This document shows positions 24,614-33,710 of a stretch of 64,000 bases of DNA, one piece after another. Source of the DNA: Rubrivivax rivuli (GTDB lineage: Bacteria > Pseudomonadota > Gammaproteobacteria > Burkholderiales > Burkholderiaceae_C); assembly GCF_004016505.1 (NCBI RefSeq), contig NZ_SACR01000006.1:1-64000 (forward strand). The letters are read 5' to 3'. The position numbers and the translations under genes are program-made. The notes below the pieces were generated by a model. That model worked only from the letters and a program-made list of their open reading frames with translations. It had not been told where the DNA came from and did no database searches. How positions within the stretch are numbered: position 1 is the first letter of the stretch; the number at the start of each line of letters is the position of its first letter.

Positions 24614-26275
24614 ATGAACACCTTGCTGAAACCCGCCGCCCGCCGGCGCACCTTGCTGGCTGTGGCCGCGCTGGCCGCCTGCCAGGCCCAGGCTTTCGAG
24701 ATCGACACCGGCGACAGCGGCCTGAAGCTGCGCTGGGACAACACCGTCAAGTACAGCAGCATGGCGCGGCTGGAGAAAGCCTCGCCCGGGCTCTCGCGCA
24801 CGGTGTTCGGCCCCACTGGCGTGGTGGGCCCGAACAACGGCAACCAGGACGACGGCAACAACAACTTCAGCCGCGGCATCGTCAGCAACCGGCTCGACCT
24901 GCTGAGCGAGCTGGACGCCGCCTACGGCAACTTCGGCGCCCGCGTGAGTGCCGCGGCCTGGTACGACGCCGTCTACAACCGCGGCAACCAGAACCAGACC
25001 ACCAGCGCCAACAACACGCCGCGCAACGAGTTCGCGCCCGAGACGCGCCAGCTCATGGGCCGCAAGGCCGAGTTCCTGGACGCCTTCGTCTTCGGCCGCT
25101 TCGAGCTGGGCGACAAGCCCGCCACGGTGCGCCTGGGCCGCCACTCGCTGCTGTGGGGCGAGAGCCTGTTCTTCGGCGCCAACGGCATCGCCGGCGGCAT
25201 GGCGCCACTGGACCTCATCAAGCTGCAGTCGGTGCCCAACGCCACCTTCAAGGAAGTGGCGCGGCCCACGGGCAAGCTCTCGGGCCAGGTGCAGCTCACG
25301 CCCGAGCTCACGCTGGGCGCTTACCTCGCCTACGAGTGGCAGAAGACGCGGCTGATGCCCGCCGGCGCCTACCTCTCGGGCAGCGACACCCTGGGCCCGG
25401 GTGCGCAGCGCATCAACGCCGGCCCCACGGGCGTGTTCCAGCGCCAGCCCGACCTGGAAGCCAGCAACAGCGGCCAGGGCGGCGTGCAGCTGCGCTGGCG
25501 CGTGGACGCGCTGGACACCGACCTCGGCTTCTACGCCATCCGCTACCACGCCACCGGCCCCAGCAACATCTGGAACACGCTCAACGGCCGCCCGCCGGCC
25601 GTCACGGCCAACAGTTACCGCTGGGTCTACCACGAGGGCATCGAGGCCTACGGGGTGAGCTTCGCCAAGACGGTGGGCGAGTGGGGCCTGGCCGGTGAAG
25701 CCTCGTACCGGCGCAACACGCCGCTGGCGAGCTCGGGGCAATCGGTCATCCCGGCCATCGGCGTGGGCGTGGCCTTCGACAACCGAGACAACCCGGGCTA
25801 CGCCGTGGGCGAGACGGCGCACCTGCAGTTGTCGTGGATCGCGAGCCTGGGGCCGAGCTTCCTGTCGAAGGAGGCCAGCTTCGTCGGCGAGATCGCCTGG
25901 AACCAGCGCGCCAAGGTGACCAAGAACCCGCAGATGCTCAACCCGAACGCCGACAAGACGGCCACGGCGCTGCGCATGGTGTTCTCGCCCAGCTACCGCC
26001 AGGTGCTGCCCGGCCTGGACCTGAGCCCCAGCGTGGGCCTGGGCTACGCCTGGGGCAAGTCTGCCGCCGTGGGCCCCGCCTTCGGCGTGGACAAGGGCGG
26101 CGATTTCAGCCTGGGCCTGGGCGCCGTCTACCTGGGCAGCTGGAACGCGAACCTGAACTTCGTTCGCTACCTCGGCCCCGAGGGCCCGACCCTGGACAAC
26201 AGCAACAACGCCCAGTTCAAGCAGGCGCTGAAGGACCGCAACTTCGTGACCTTCTCGCTGCGCACCACCTTCTGA
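24614..26275 (+). CDS. DUF1302 family outer-membrane protein
   Basis: 553 residues with a signal peptide (residues 1-27, AVAALAACQAQA) and a beta-rich mature part. FEIDTGDSGLKLRWDNTVKYS begins the family domain, and GRHSLLWGESLFFGANGIAGGMAPLDL near residues 178-204 is its hallmark. The protein ends in an aromatic strand (FVTFSLRTTF) as expected for a porin-like barrel. GAAGGAGACCG precedes the ATG. DUF1302 proteins commonly travel with DUF1329 and MMPL genes in operons for hydrophobic compounds, so a role in passage of the pathway substrate across the outer membrane is likely but unproven. Confidence 0.88.
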   Translation: MNTLLKPAARRRTLLAVAALAACQAQAFEIDTGDSGLKLRWDNTVKYSSMARLEKASPGLSRTVFGPTGVVGPNNGNQDDGNNNFSRGIVSNRLDLLSELDAAYGNFGARVSAAAWYDAVYNRGNQNQTTSANNTPRNEFAPETRQLMGRKAEFLDAFVFGRFELGDKPATVRLGRHSLLWGESLFFGANGIAGGMAPLDLIKLQSVPNATFKEVARPTGKLSGQVQLTPELTLGAYLAYEWQKTRLMPAGAYLSGSDTLGPGAQRINAGPTGVFQRQPDLEASNSGQGGVQLRWRVDALDTDLGFYAIRYHATGPSNIWNTLNGRPPAVTANSYRWVYHEGIEAYGVSFAKTVGEWGLAGEASYRRNTPLASSGQSVIPAIGVGVAFDNRDNPGYAVGETAHLQLSWIASLGPSFLSKEASFVGEIAWNQRAKVTKNPQMLNPNADKTATALRMVFSPSYRQVLPGLDLSPSVGLGYAWGKSAAVGPAFGVDKGGDFSLGLGAVYLGSWNANLNFVRYLGPEGPTLDNSNNAQFKQALKDRNFVTFSLRTTF

Positions 26276-26293
26276 GACCTGGAGACAAGCACC

Positions 26294-27667
26294 ATGCCCA
26301 CCACCCCCCGCCGCACCGCCTTCGCGCGTGCGCTGATCGTCTCTGCCATGGCCGGCGCCGGCCTGCTGCAGCTGGCCCATGCCGCCGTCACCGCCGAAGA
26401 AGCGGCCAAGCTCAAGACCACGCTCACGCCGCTGGGCGCCGAGAAGGCCGGCAACGCCGACGGCAGCATCCCGCCCTGGACGGGCGGCTACACCACGCCC
26501 ATCCCCGGCTTCAAGAACGGGGGCCGCCGTGCCGACCCCTTCGCCAACGAGAAACCGCTGTACAGCATCACCGCGGCCAACATGGCGCAGCACGCCGCCA
26601 AGCTGAGCGAAGGCACGCAGGCGATGCTGAAGAAGTACCCGCAGAGCTTCCGCGTCGATGTCTACAAGACGCACCGCACCGCGGCCGCGCCGCAGTGGGT
26701 GTACGACAACACCTTCAAGAACGCCACCAGCGCCAGGCTCGATGGCGCCGAGATCAAGGGCGCCTACGGCGGCATCCCCTTCCCCATCCCGAAGACGGGT
26801 GAAGAGGTCATGGCCAACCACGAACAGCACTGGCGCGGCGAGGCCTGGCAGAACGACTTCCGCGGTTATCTCGGCACGGCCAGCGGCCAGCGCGTGCTGT
26901 CGGTGGAAGGCACGGGCGAGTGGCAGATGCCGTACTACGCCCAGGGCCAGGAGGCCAAGTTCGCGGGCGACTACTGGCTCATCCGCCTGGTCAACAGCGG
27001 CCCGCCGGTGCGTGCCGGCGAGGCCATCACCGGCCGCCTGAACCTGGACGCCGACAAGAGCGCCACCTGGGTCTACCTGACCGGCCAGCGCCGCGTGCGC
27101 AAGCTGCCCAACGCCTGCTGCGACACGCCCACGCCGGCCACCGCGGGCGTGGCCAGCTTCGACGAGATCGACGTCTTCGCGGGCCGCAACGACCGCTTCA
27201 ACTGGAAGATCGTCGGCAAGCAGGAGATGCTGATCCCCTACAACAGCAACCGCCTGCACACGCCCACGAAAGACAGCGATGTGCTGCTGGCCCACCACCT
27301 GAACCCCGACCACGTGCGCTGGGAACTGCACCGCGTGTGGGTGGTGGAAGCCACGCTCAAGCCCGGCCAGCGCCACCAGGCGCCGAAGAGCCGCTACTAC
27401 ATCGACGAAGACACCTGGGTGGCGGTGCTGGGCGACCGCTGGGACGCCAAGGGCCAGCTGTGGAAGACCATCTGGGCGCACCCGGTGGTGATGCCCGACC
27501 TGCCGGCCACCACGCCGCAGCAGCAGTGGGGCTTCAACGACCTCATCTCCGGCGCCTGGTACGCCAGCGGCGTGGTCAACGAGCGCCCCACGCACTACCG
27601 CATCGTGCCGCGGCGCAGCGACAGCTTCTTCACGCCTGACGCGATGGCGGGTGAGGGCGTCAGGTGA
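26294..27667 (+). CDS. DUF1329 family periplasmic protein
   Basis: 457 residues with signal peptide (RALIVSAMAGAGLLQLAHA, near 12-30). Mature part begins VTAEEAAKLKTTLTPLGAEKAGNADGSIPPWTGG, the characteristic DUF1329 opening, and continues with AYGGIPFPIPKTGEEVMANH near residues 157-176 and RRVRKLPNACCDTPTP near 265-280. Structural work on the family suggests a LolA-like lipid-binding fold; here that is family knowledge. It pairs with the DUF1302 gene 18 bp upstream, and its stop overlaps the GTG of the next gene (GTGA). Probable periplasmic carrier for a hydrophobic substrate. Confidence 0.88.
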   Translation: MPTTPRRTAFARALIVSAMAGAGLLQLAHAAVTAEEAAKLKTTLTPLGAEKAGNADGSIPPWTGGYTTPIPGFKNGGRRADPFANEKPLYSITAANMAQHAAKLSEGTQAMLKKYPQSFRVDVYKTHRTAAAPQWVYDNTFKNATSARLDGAEIKGAYGGIPFPIPKTGEEVMANHEQHWRGEAWQNDFRGYLGTASGQRVLSVEGTGEWQMPYYAQGQEAKFAGDYWLIRLVNSGPPVRAGEAITGRLNLDADKSATWVYLTGQRRVRKLPNACCDTPTPATAGVASFDEIDVFAGRNDRFNWKIVGKQEMLIPYNSNRLHTPTKDSDVLLAHHLNPDHVRWELHRVWVVEATLKPGQRHQAPKSRYYIDEDTWVAVLGDRWDAKGQLWKTIWAHPVVMPDLPATTPQQQWGFNDLISGAWYASGVVNERPTHYRIVPRRSDSFFTPDAMAGEGVR

Positions 27668-28779
27668 GATCCCCCCCGAAGCGCCTGCGGCGCCTCCCCC
27701 CCGGGGGAGCGACCCCAGCGGCCCGGCGGAGCCGGTTCCGCGGCGTCTGCTTGGTGGCCTTGGCGGGCGCAGCGCTGGGCCTGCCGGCCCACGCCGCGCC
27801 CGTGGCCGAAGCCCTGCAGCGCCCGGCGCTCACGGTGAAGGCGCCGCAGCGCGCCGCGCTGCTCTCGGCGGCGCAGGCCGGCGCGCGCATCGTGGCGGTG
27901 GGCGAGCGCGGGCTGGTGGCGCTGAGCGATGACGGCGGCCGCACATGGCGCCAGGCGCCCAGCCCGGTGAGCGTGACGCTGACCACCGTGCGTTTCGCCG
28001 ATGACAAACAAGGTGTGGCCGTCGGCCACGGCGGCACGGTGCTGACCACGCAGGACGCGGGTGCCAGCTGGCAGCTGCGCCTGGACGGCCGCCGCCTGGC
28101 CGCACTGGCGCGCGACGCCGCCACCACGCCCGAGGCCCAGCGCGAGGCCGAGCGCCTGCTGGCCGACGGCCCCGACAAGCCGCTGCTGGACGTGCTGCTG
28201 TGGGACGCACGCCGCCTGCTGGCCGTGGGCGCCTTCGGCCTGGCCGTCTACAGCGAAGACGGCGGCCAGACCTGGCAGCCCTGGATGGCCCGCCTGCCCA
28301 ACCCCAAGGGCCTGCACTGGTACGTGGCGCGCCGCCAGGGCGAGACGCTGCTGCTGGCCGGTGAACAAGGCCTGCTGGCGCGCAGCGACGACGGCGGCCG
28401 CAGCTTCCGCGCGCTGGCCTCGCCCTACAAGGGCAGCTGGTTCACCGGCGAGCTGCGCGCCGATGGCAGCACCGTGCTGGCCGGCCTGCGCGGCAACGTG
28501 TGGCGCAGCACCGATGCCGGCGCCACCTGGTCCGCGCTGGCCAACCCCGTGCCGGCCACCGTCACGGCCATGAGCACGCTGCCCGATGGCGGCCTGTTGC
28601 TGGCCAGCCAGGCCGGCGTGCTGATGCGCCTGCAAGGCGAACGCCTGCTGCCCCTGAAGACCCCGCCGCTGACGCTGCCGGCCGCGCTGCTGCCGCTGGC
28701 CGAAGGCCGCCTGCTCGCGCTGGGCCTGGCCGGCGCCAGCACGCTGACCTTGCCCGCTCTCGAAGAAGCCCGCCCGTGA
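27664..28779 (+). CDS. YCF48-like beta-propeller protein, exported
   Basis: 371 residues starting at a GTG inside the stop codon of the DUF1329 gene. After an N-terminal signal region (VCLVALAGAALGLPAHA, near 28-44) there are repeated Asp-box blades: SDDGGRTWRQ, TQDAGASWQL, SEDGGQTWQP, SDDGGRSFRA and STDAGATWSA. This is the photosystem-II-assembly-factor/sialidase-like propeller seen next to MMPL and DUF1302/1329 genes. The first ~26 residues (RSPPKRLRRLPPGGATPAAR) are encoded by an intergenic-type repeat, which makes the start uncertain; no ATG is available between there and the signal peptide. The likely role is a periplasmic scaffold or adaptor for the RND protein that follows. Confidence 0.83.
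   Translation: MRSPPKRLRRLPPGGATPAARRSRFRGVCLVALAGAALGLPAHAAPVAEALQRPALTVKAPQRAALLSAAQAGARIVAVGERGLVALSDDGGRTWRQAPSPVSVTLTTVRFADDKQGVAVGHGGTVLTTQDAGASWQLRLDGRRLAALARDAATTPEAQREAERLLADGPDKPLLDVLLWDARRLLAVGAFGLAVYSEDGGQTWQPWMARLPNPKGLHWYVARRQGETLLLAGEQGLLARSDDGGRSFRALASPYKGSWFTGELRADGSTVLAGLRGNVWRSTDAGATWSALANPVPATVTAMSTLPDGGLLLASQAGVLMRLQGERLLPLKTPPLTLPAALLPLAEGRLLALGLAGASTLTLPALEEARP
27670..27742. repeat. GC-rich REP-like element at the 5' end of the YCF48-like gene
   Basis: Two nested hairpins sit side by side: GCGCC-TGC-GGCGC (27681-27693) and CTCCCCC-CC-GGGGGAG (27694-27709), followed by CGACCCCAGCGGCCCGGCGG. The wording resembles intergenic palindromic repeats I know from several Burkholderiales genomes. 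Only this copy is seen in the window. It lies within the annotated reading frame. Confidence 0.5.
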
Positions 28780-31193
28780 ACCCGATGCACTCTCCGGCCG
28801 CCCTGGACGCGGCCGCGCCCTTCGACCCGCGCTCCGGCTCGCTGATCGAACGCGCGCTCTTCAACCACCGCTGGGTGGTGCTGCTGCTGTGCGCGCTGGT
28901 GACGGTGCTGCTGGGCTGGCAGGCCACGCGCCTGCAGCTCAACGCCAGCTTCGAGAAAACCATCCCCACGGGGCACCCCTACATCCAGAACTTCCTGCAG
29001 CACCAGGCCGAGCTCAGCGGGCTGGGCAACGCGGTGCGCATCGCGGTGGCCGCGCCGCAGGGTGGCATCTACGACGCGAAGTACCTGGACACGCTGCGCC
29101 GCCTGTCCGACGAAGTGTTCCTGCTGCCGGGCGTGGACCGCGCGCGCATGAAGTCGCTGTGGACCCCCAGCACGCGCTGGGTGGGCGTGACGGAAGACGG
29201 CCTGGAAGGCGGCCCCGTCATTCCCGACGGCTACGACGGCAGCCCGCCCAAGCTGCAGCAGCTGCAGGCCAACGTGGCGCGCTCGGGCGAGATCGGGCAG
29301 CTGGTGGCGCGCGACGGCAAATCGAGCGTGATCTTCGTGCCCCTGCTGGCGCGTGACGCCGAAGGCCGCGCCATCGACTACGCCGCGCTCTCGGGCCAGC
29401 TGGAGGCCCTGCGCAGCAAGTACCAGGCCGAAGGCGTGTCGGTGCACATCACCGGCTTCGCGAAGATCGTGGGCGACCTCATCGACGGCGTGCGCGCGGT
29501 GCTGGTGTTCTTTGCGCTGGCGGTGGTCATCGCCACGGTGATGGTCTTCGCCTACACACGCTGCGTGCGCAGCACGCTGCTGGTGGTGCTGGCCTCGCTG
29601 GTGGCGGTGGTGTGGCAGCTCGGGCTGCTGCCGCTCTTGGGCTACGCGCTCGACCCGTATTCCATCCTCGTGCCCTTCCTCGTGTTCGCCATCGGCATGA
29701 GCCACGGCGCGCAGAAGATGAACGGCATCATGCAGGACGTGGGCCGCGGCGTGCAGAAGCTCGTCGCCGCGCGCTTCACCTTCCGGCGCCTGTTTCTCGC
29801 GGGCCTGACGGCGCTGCTGGCCGACGCGGTGGGCTTCGCGGTGCTGCTCGTCATCGACATCCAGGTCATCCGCGAGCTGGCCATTGCCGCCTCCATCGGC
29901 GTGGCGGTGCTGATCTTCACCAACCTCATCCTGCTGCCGGTGCTGCTGAGCTACACCGGCGTGAGCGCACGCGCCGCGCAGCGCAGCCTGCGCGACGAAC
30001 AGCAAGACGCCAGCGGCGCCGCGCGCCACCCGCTGTGGCGCCTGCTCGACCGCTTCACGCAGCGGCGCTGGGCCACCGCGGCCGTGGTGGCGGGCTTGCT
30101 GATGGGCGTGGGCGGCTTCGCGGCCAGCCTGCAGCTGAAGATCGGCGACCTCGACCCCGGCGCGCCCGAGCTGCGCGCCGACAGCCGCTACAACCGCGAC
30201 GTGGCCTTCATGAACGCCGCCTACGGCGCCGGCAGCGACGTGCTGGCGGTGATGGTGAAGACGCCCGACGGCCAGTGCTCGGCCTACGAGACGCTGAACA
30301 AGGTGGACGCGCTGGAGTGGCAGCTGCGCCAGATCGACGGCGTGGAGAACACCAACACGCTGGCGCTGCTGAACCGGCGTGTGCTCTCGGGCCTGAACGA
30401 GGGCAACCCGCGCTGGTACGAGTTCTTGCCCAACCAGGACATGCTCAACACCGTGACGGCCAGCGCGCCGCGCGGCCTGTACAACGACGCCTGCAACCTG
30501 CTCACGGTCTACGCCTACCTGCGCGACCACAAGGCCGAGACGCTCACGCGCGTGGTGCAGCACGTCGAGGCCTTCGCGCAGGCCAACAACACGGCCGAGG
30601 TGCAGTTCCTGCTGGCCGCCGGCAGCGCCGGCATCGAGGCCGCCACCAACATCGTCGTGCACGACGCCTGGCGGCTGATGCTGGTGATGGTCTACGGCGC
30701 CGTGGTGCTGCTGTGTTTCATCACCTTCCGCAGCTGGCGCGCGGTGGTGGTGGCGGTGCTGCCGCTGGTCGTCACCTCTTTCCTGGCCGAGGCGCTGATG
30801 GTGGCCCTGGGCATGGGCGTGAAGGTGGCCACGCTGCCCGTCATCGCCCTGGGCGTGGGCATCGGCGTGGACTACGCGCTCTACATCCTGAGCGTGACGA
30901 TGGCGCAGCTGCGCGAGGGCAAGAGCCTGTCGGAGGCCTACTACCGCGCGCTGCTCTTCACCGGCAAGGTGGTGATGCTCACGGGCGTGACGCTGGCCAT
31001 CGGCGTCATCACCTGGGTGGCCAGCCCCATCAAGTTCCAGGCCGACATGGGCCTGCTGCTGGCCTTCATGTTCCTCTGGAACATGTTGGGCGCCCTCGTG
31101 CTGCTGCCCGCGCTGGCGCACTTCCTCCTGCGGCCTGCCGCGCCGGCGCCGGTGGCGTCGGCGGTGGCCGCCCCTCTTCCTTCGGCCCGCTGA
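28776..31193 (+). CDS. RND/MMPL-superfamily transporter
   Basis: 805 residues from a GTG overlapping the upstream stop (ATG 28785 is the alternative). The layout is that of a full RND protein: one helix (HRWVVLLLCALVTVLLGWQA), a periplasmic domain, five helices including SILVPFLVFAIGMSHGAQKMNGIMQD near residues 295-320, then the same again with HRWxx replaced by QRRWATAAVVAGLLMGVGGFAAS and the second helix bundle containing VIALGVGIGVDYALYILSVT near 688-707. MMPL proteins move lipids and other hydrophobic compounds. Direction is unknown; the DUF1302-DUF1329-YCF48 context suggests substrate uptake or membrane retrieval rather than drug efflux. Confidence 0.9.
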   Translation: MNPMHSPAALDAAAPFDPRSGSLIERALFNHRWVVLLLCALVTVLLGWQATRLQLNASFEKTIPTGHPYIQNFLQHQAELSGLGNAVRIAVAAPQGGIYDAKYLDTLRRLSDEVFLLPGVDRARMKSLWTPSTRWVGVTEDGLEGGPVIPDGYDGSPPKLQQLQANVARSGEIGQLVARDGKSSVIFVPLLARDAEGRAIDYAALSGQLEALRSKYQAEGVSVHITGFAKIVGDLIDGVRAVLVFFALAVVIATVMVFAYTRCVRSTLLVVLASLVAVVWQLGLLPLLGYALDPYSILVPFLVFAIGMSHGAQKMNGIMQDVGRGVQKLVAARFTFRRLFLAGLTALLADAVGFAVLLVIDIQVIRELAIAASIGVAVLIFTNLILLPVLLSYTGVSARAAQRSLRDEQQDASGAARHPLWRLLDRFTQRRWATAAVVAGLLMGVGGFAASLQLKIGDLDPGAPELRADSRYNRDVAFMNAAYGAGSDVLAVMVKTPDGQCSAYETLNKVDALEWQLRQIDGVENTNTLALLNRRVLSGLNEGNPRWYEFLPNQDMLNTVTASAPRGLYNDACNLLTVYAYLRDHKAETLTRVVQHVEAFAQANNTAEVQFLLAAGSAGIEAATNIVVHDAWRLMLVMVYGAVVLLCFITFRSWRAVVVAVLPLVVTSFLAEALMVALGMGVKVATLPVIALGVGIGVDYALYILSVTMAQLREGKSLSEAYYRALLFTGKVVMLTGVTLAIGVITWVASPIKFQADMGLLLAFMFLWNMLGALVLLPALAHFLLRPAAPAPVASAVAAPLPSAR

Positions 31194-31204
31194 AAGCGAC
31201 CTGC

Positions 31205-32371
31205 ATGTTCAAGTACTTCCCCACCAACTACGTCTGGAATCTCTCGGTCGACCTGGCCATCGAGATGGGCGCTCGCATCGGCGAGATCGAGGCCATGTGC
31301 GCCCCGCTGCAGGAAGCTGCCAAGGCGCCCGATGCCGCCGGCACCAAAGCCTTCCGAGAAACCTGGGTGCAGATGGCCGACCAGCTGTGCGTGCTGGCCG
31401 AAGAAGACCGCGGCCGCGGCCGGTTCTTCTCGGCCGGCGAGAAGCTGCGCCGCGCCAGCAGCTACCTCATCACCGCCGAGCGCCTGCAGGCGCACGACAG
31501 CCCTGGCCGCCGTGCGCTCTACGAGCGCGAACTGGCCCTGTTCCTGGAAGGTTCGCGGCTGCTCGGCGACGGTGTGCAGCGCGTGGAGATTCCCTACGAA
31601 GGCACGCACCTCTCGGCGCTGTACCTGCCCGCGCAGGGCTTGAAGCCCGGCGAACGCGCGCCGCTGCTGGTGCAGGTCAACGGCCTGGACTCGACCAAGG
31701 AGATGAAGTACCTGGTGGGCCTGCCGGCATGGTTGGCGAAACGTGGCGTGTCTTCGCTGATCGTCGACCAGCCCGGCACCGGCGAAGCCCTGCGCCTGCA
31801 CAACCTGAAGGCACGCTTTGACAGCGAACACTGGGCCAGCCGCGTGGTGGACTGGCTGGAAACACGCGCCGATGTCGACCCGCAGCGCATCGGCCTGGAA
31901 GGCGTTTCCTTGGGCGGCTACTACTGCCCGCGCGCCGTGGCCTTCGAGCCGCGTTTTGCCGCCGGTGTGTGCTGGGGCGCCAACCACGACTGGCGCGACG
32001 TGCAGAAGCGCCGCCTGGAGAAGGAAGGCAACTTCCCCGTGCCGCACTACTGGGCGCACGTGATGTGGGTCTGGGGCGCGAAGGACATGGACGAGTTCAT
32101 GCGCATCGCCGAGAACGTGCACCTGGACGGTGTGGTCGAGAAGATCCGCGTGCCCTTCCTCGTCACGCACGGCTCGAAGGACAGCCAGATCCCGCTGAAG
32201 TGGGCCGAGCGCACCTACGAGCAACTCGTCAACAGCCCGAAGCGCGAGCTCAAGGTCTTCACCGAGCGTGAAGGCGGCGTGCAGCACAGCAGCTTCGACA
32301 ACAGCATCAATGCCGGGCACTACATCGCCGACTGGGTCGCCGAGACCTTGGGCGCACGCACGGCGCTCTGA
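31205..32371 (+). CDS. Alpha/beta hydrolase, C-C bond hydrolase type
   Basis: 388 residues. A helical N-terminal part (to about 125) precedes an alpha/beta hydrolase core: APLLVQVNGLDSTKEMKYLVGL, nucleophile elbow GVSLG with Ser235, acid loop VTHGSKDSQIP, and His in REGGVQHSSFDN near 365. The architecture matches the 2,6-dihydroxypseudooxynicotine hydrolase-like family, whose members cleave carbon-carbon bonds next to ketones. Immediately upstream of the ring-cleavage dioxygenase gene, it is a good candidate for processing the ring-fission product. ATG 31205 starts 11 bp after the MMPL stop; the longer frame is antisense-type noise over the MMPL gene. Confidence 0.87.
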   Translation: MFKYFPTNYVWNLSVDLAIEMGARIGEIEAMCAPLQEAAKAPDAAGTKAFRETWVQMADQLCVLAEEDRGRGRFFSAGEKLRRASSYLITAERLQAHDSPGRRALYERELALFLEGSRLLGDGVQRVEIPYEGTHLSALYLPAQGLKPGERAPLLVQVNGLDSTKEMKYLVGLPAWLAKRGVSSLIVDQPGTGEALRLHNLKARFDSEHWASRVVDWLETRADVDPQRIGLEGVSLGGYYCPRAVAFEPRFAAGVCWGANHDWRDVQKRRLEKEGNFPVPHYWAHVMWVWGAKDMDEFMRIAENVHLDGVVEKIRVPFLVTHGSKDSQIPLKWAERTYEQLVNSPKRELKVFTEREGGVQHSSFDNSINAGHYIADWVAETLGARTAL

Positions 32372-32395
32372 AACCCTCAGGAGGACGAACACCCC

Positions 32396-33337
32396 ATGAA
32401 CATCATCGGACCCGACGCCCTCGTCTTCGGCGTGGACGACCTCGCCGCCTGCGGTCAGTACCTCAGCGACTACGGCCTGAAGGACGTGGGGCAAGGCCGC
32501 TACGAAGCGCTGGACGGCACCGCCGTCGTCATCAAGCACCAGGACGACGCCAGCCTGCCGCCCGCCCTGGGCACGGCCAGCCTGCTGCGCGAAACCGTCT
32601 ACGGCGTGGCCGACGCGGCCACGCTGGACGCCATCGAGGCCGAGCTCCAGCGCGACCGCGCCGTGCACCGCGAAGCGGGCGTGCTGCGCGTGGTCGACGA
32701 CATGGGCTTCGCGCTGGCCTTCCAGGTGACGGTGCGCCGCCCGCTCAGCCTGCCGGCCGAAACCGTGAACGCCCCCGGCGCCGCGCCACAGCGCGGGCCC
32801 AACCAGCTGGCCTTCACGCCCGACATGCCGGCGCTGCCGCGCACGCTTTCGCACGTTGTCTACTTCGTGCCCGACAGCGCCAAGGCCGAGGCCTTCTACA
32901 CGCGCCTGGGTTTCGTCTGCACCGACCGCTTCACCGGCGTGGGCCCCTTCCTGCGCCCGGCCGGCACCCCCGACCACCACACGCTGTTCTTCATTCAGAC
33001 GCCGCCGTTCATGAAAGGCTGCGAGCACTTCACCTTCCACATGGGCGGCCCCACCGAGGTGCTGCTGGCCGGCTCGCGTTTTGTGGAGAAGGGCTACCAG
33101 AGCTTCTGGGGCCCCGGCCGCCACAAGTTCGGCAGCAACTGGTTCTGGTACTTCAACAGCCCGCTGGGCTGCCACGTGGAGTACGACGCCGACATGGACC
33201 TGCATGACGACGCCTGGGCCGCGCGCGAGGTGCCGATGGGCGCCGATGCCTCGCAGCTCTTCCTCTTCCAGCACCGCGAGAAGTGGGCGCCTTCCGGCCC
33301 GCCGCCGGGGGCGGGTGGAAAGCCCCCGGGCGTCTGA
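32396..33337 (+). CDS. Extradiol-type ring-cleavage dioxygenase, VOC fold (FdeC-like)
   Basis: 313 residues with two VOC modules. The second carries a full iron triad by pattern: His153 (LSHVVYFV), His194 or His195 (DHHTLFF) and Glu262 (CHVEYDAD), as in type I extradiol dioxygenases. The first module (residues 3-112) is the usual non-catalytic copy. The C-terminal tail PPPGAGGKPPGV is low complexity. A strong AGGAGG ribosome site precedes the ATG. The order VOC dioxygenase - Rieske protein - FAD monooxygenase repeats that of fdeC-fdeD-fdeE in Herbaspirillum, as I recall it, where the dioxygenase opens the flavanone A ring. The substrate here is inference. Confidence 0.86.
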   Translation: MNIIGPDALVFGVDDLAACGQYLSDYGLKDVGQGRYEALDGTAVVIKHQDDASLPPALGTASLLRETVYGVADAATLDAIEAELQRDRAVHREAGVLRVVDDMGFALAFQVTVRRPLSLPAETVNAPGAAPQRGPNQLAFTPDMPALPRTLSHVVYFVPDSAKAEAFYTRLGFVCTDRFTGVGPFLRPAGTPDHHTLFFIQTPPFMKGCEHFTFHMGGPTEVLLAGSRFVEKGYQSFWGPGRHKFGSNWFWYFNSPLGCHVEYDADMDLHDDAWAAREVPMGADASQLFLFQHREKWAPSGPPPGAGGKPPGV

Positions 33338-33359
33338 GCCAAGGCCTGAGCACCCCGCC

Positions 33360-33710
33360 ATGCGCCTGTGCCACCTCAGCGAACTGCCCGAGGGCGAAGC
33401 CCGCGGCTTCGACCCGCTGCACAGCGGGCAGCACAGCCTGCTGCTCGTGCGCCAGGGTGCGCGTGTGCACGCCTGGCGCGACGCCTGCCCGCACCACGGC
33501 ACGCCCCTGGCCTGGCGCCAGCACGCCTACCTGAACGCCGCGCGCGACCGCATCGTCTGCGCGGCGCACGGCGCGCTCTTCGAAATCGACACCGGCCTGT
33601 GCACCCTCGGCCCCTGCCTGGGTGAGCATCTGCAGGCCATGCCCATCACCGTGCACCCCAGCGGCGAGGTCCACCTCGCCGACGACACCTTCCAGGAGAC
33701 CCCCGCATGA
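33360..33710 (+). CDS. Rieske [2Fe-2S] ferredoxin (FdeD-like)
   Basis: 116-residue soluble Rieske protein. Both cluster motifs are complete: C43-P-H45 in DACPHHGTPLAW and C67-A-A-H70 in IVCAAHGALFEIDTG. There is no membrane anchor. It overlaps the monooxygenase gene by 4 bp (ATGA). Such small Rieske proteins deliver electrons to oxygenases or help keep extradiol dioxygenase iron reduced; which of the two operon oxygenases it serves cannot be told from sequence. ATG 33360 starts the conserved core 22 bp after the dioxygenase stop. Confidence 0.9.
   Translation: MRLCHLSELPEGEARGFDPLHSGQHSLLLVRQGARVHAWRDACPHHGTPLAWRQHAYLNAARDRIVCAAHGALFEIDTGLCTLGPCLGEHLQAMPITVHPSGEVHLADDTFQETPA

Noticed and set aside
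28425..33502. Very long leftward frames opposite the MMPL, hydrolase and VOC genes
   Set aside because: His/Gln/Arg-rich shadow translations; no ribosome sites or domains.
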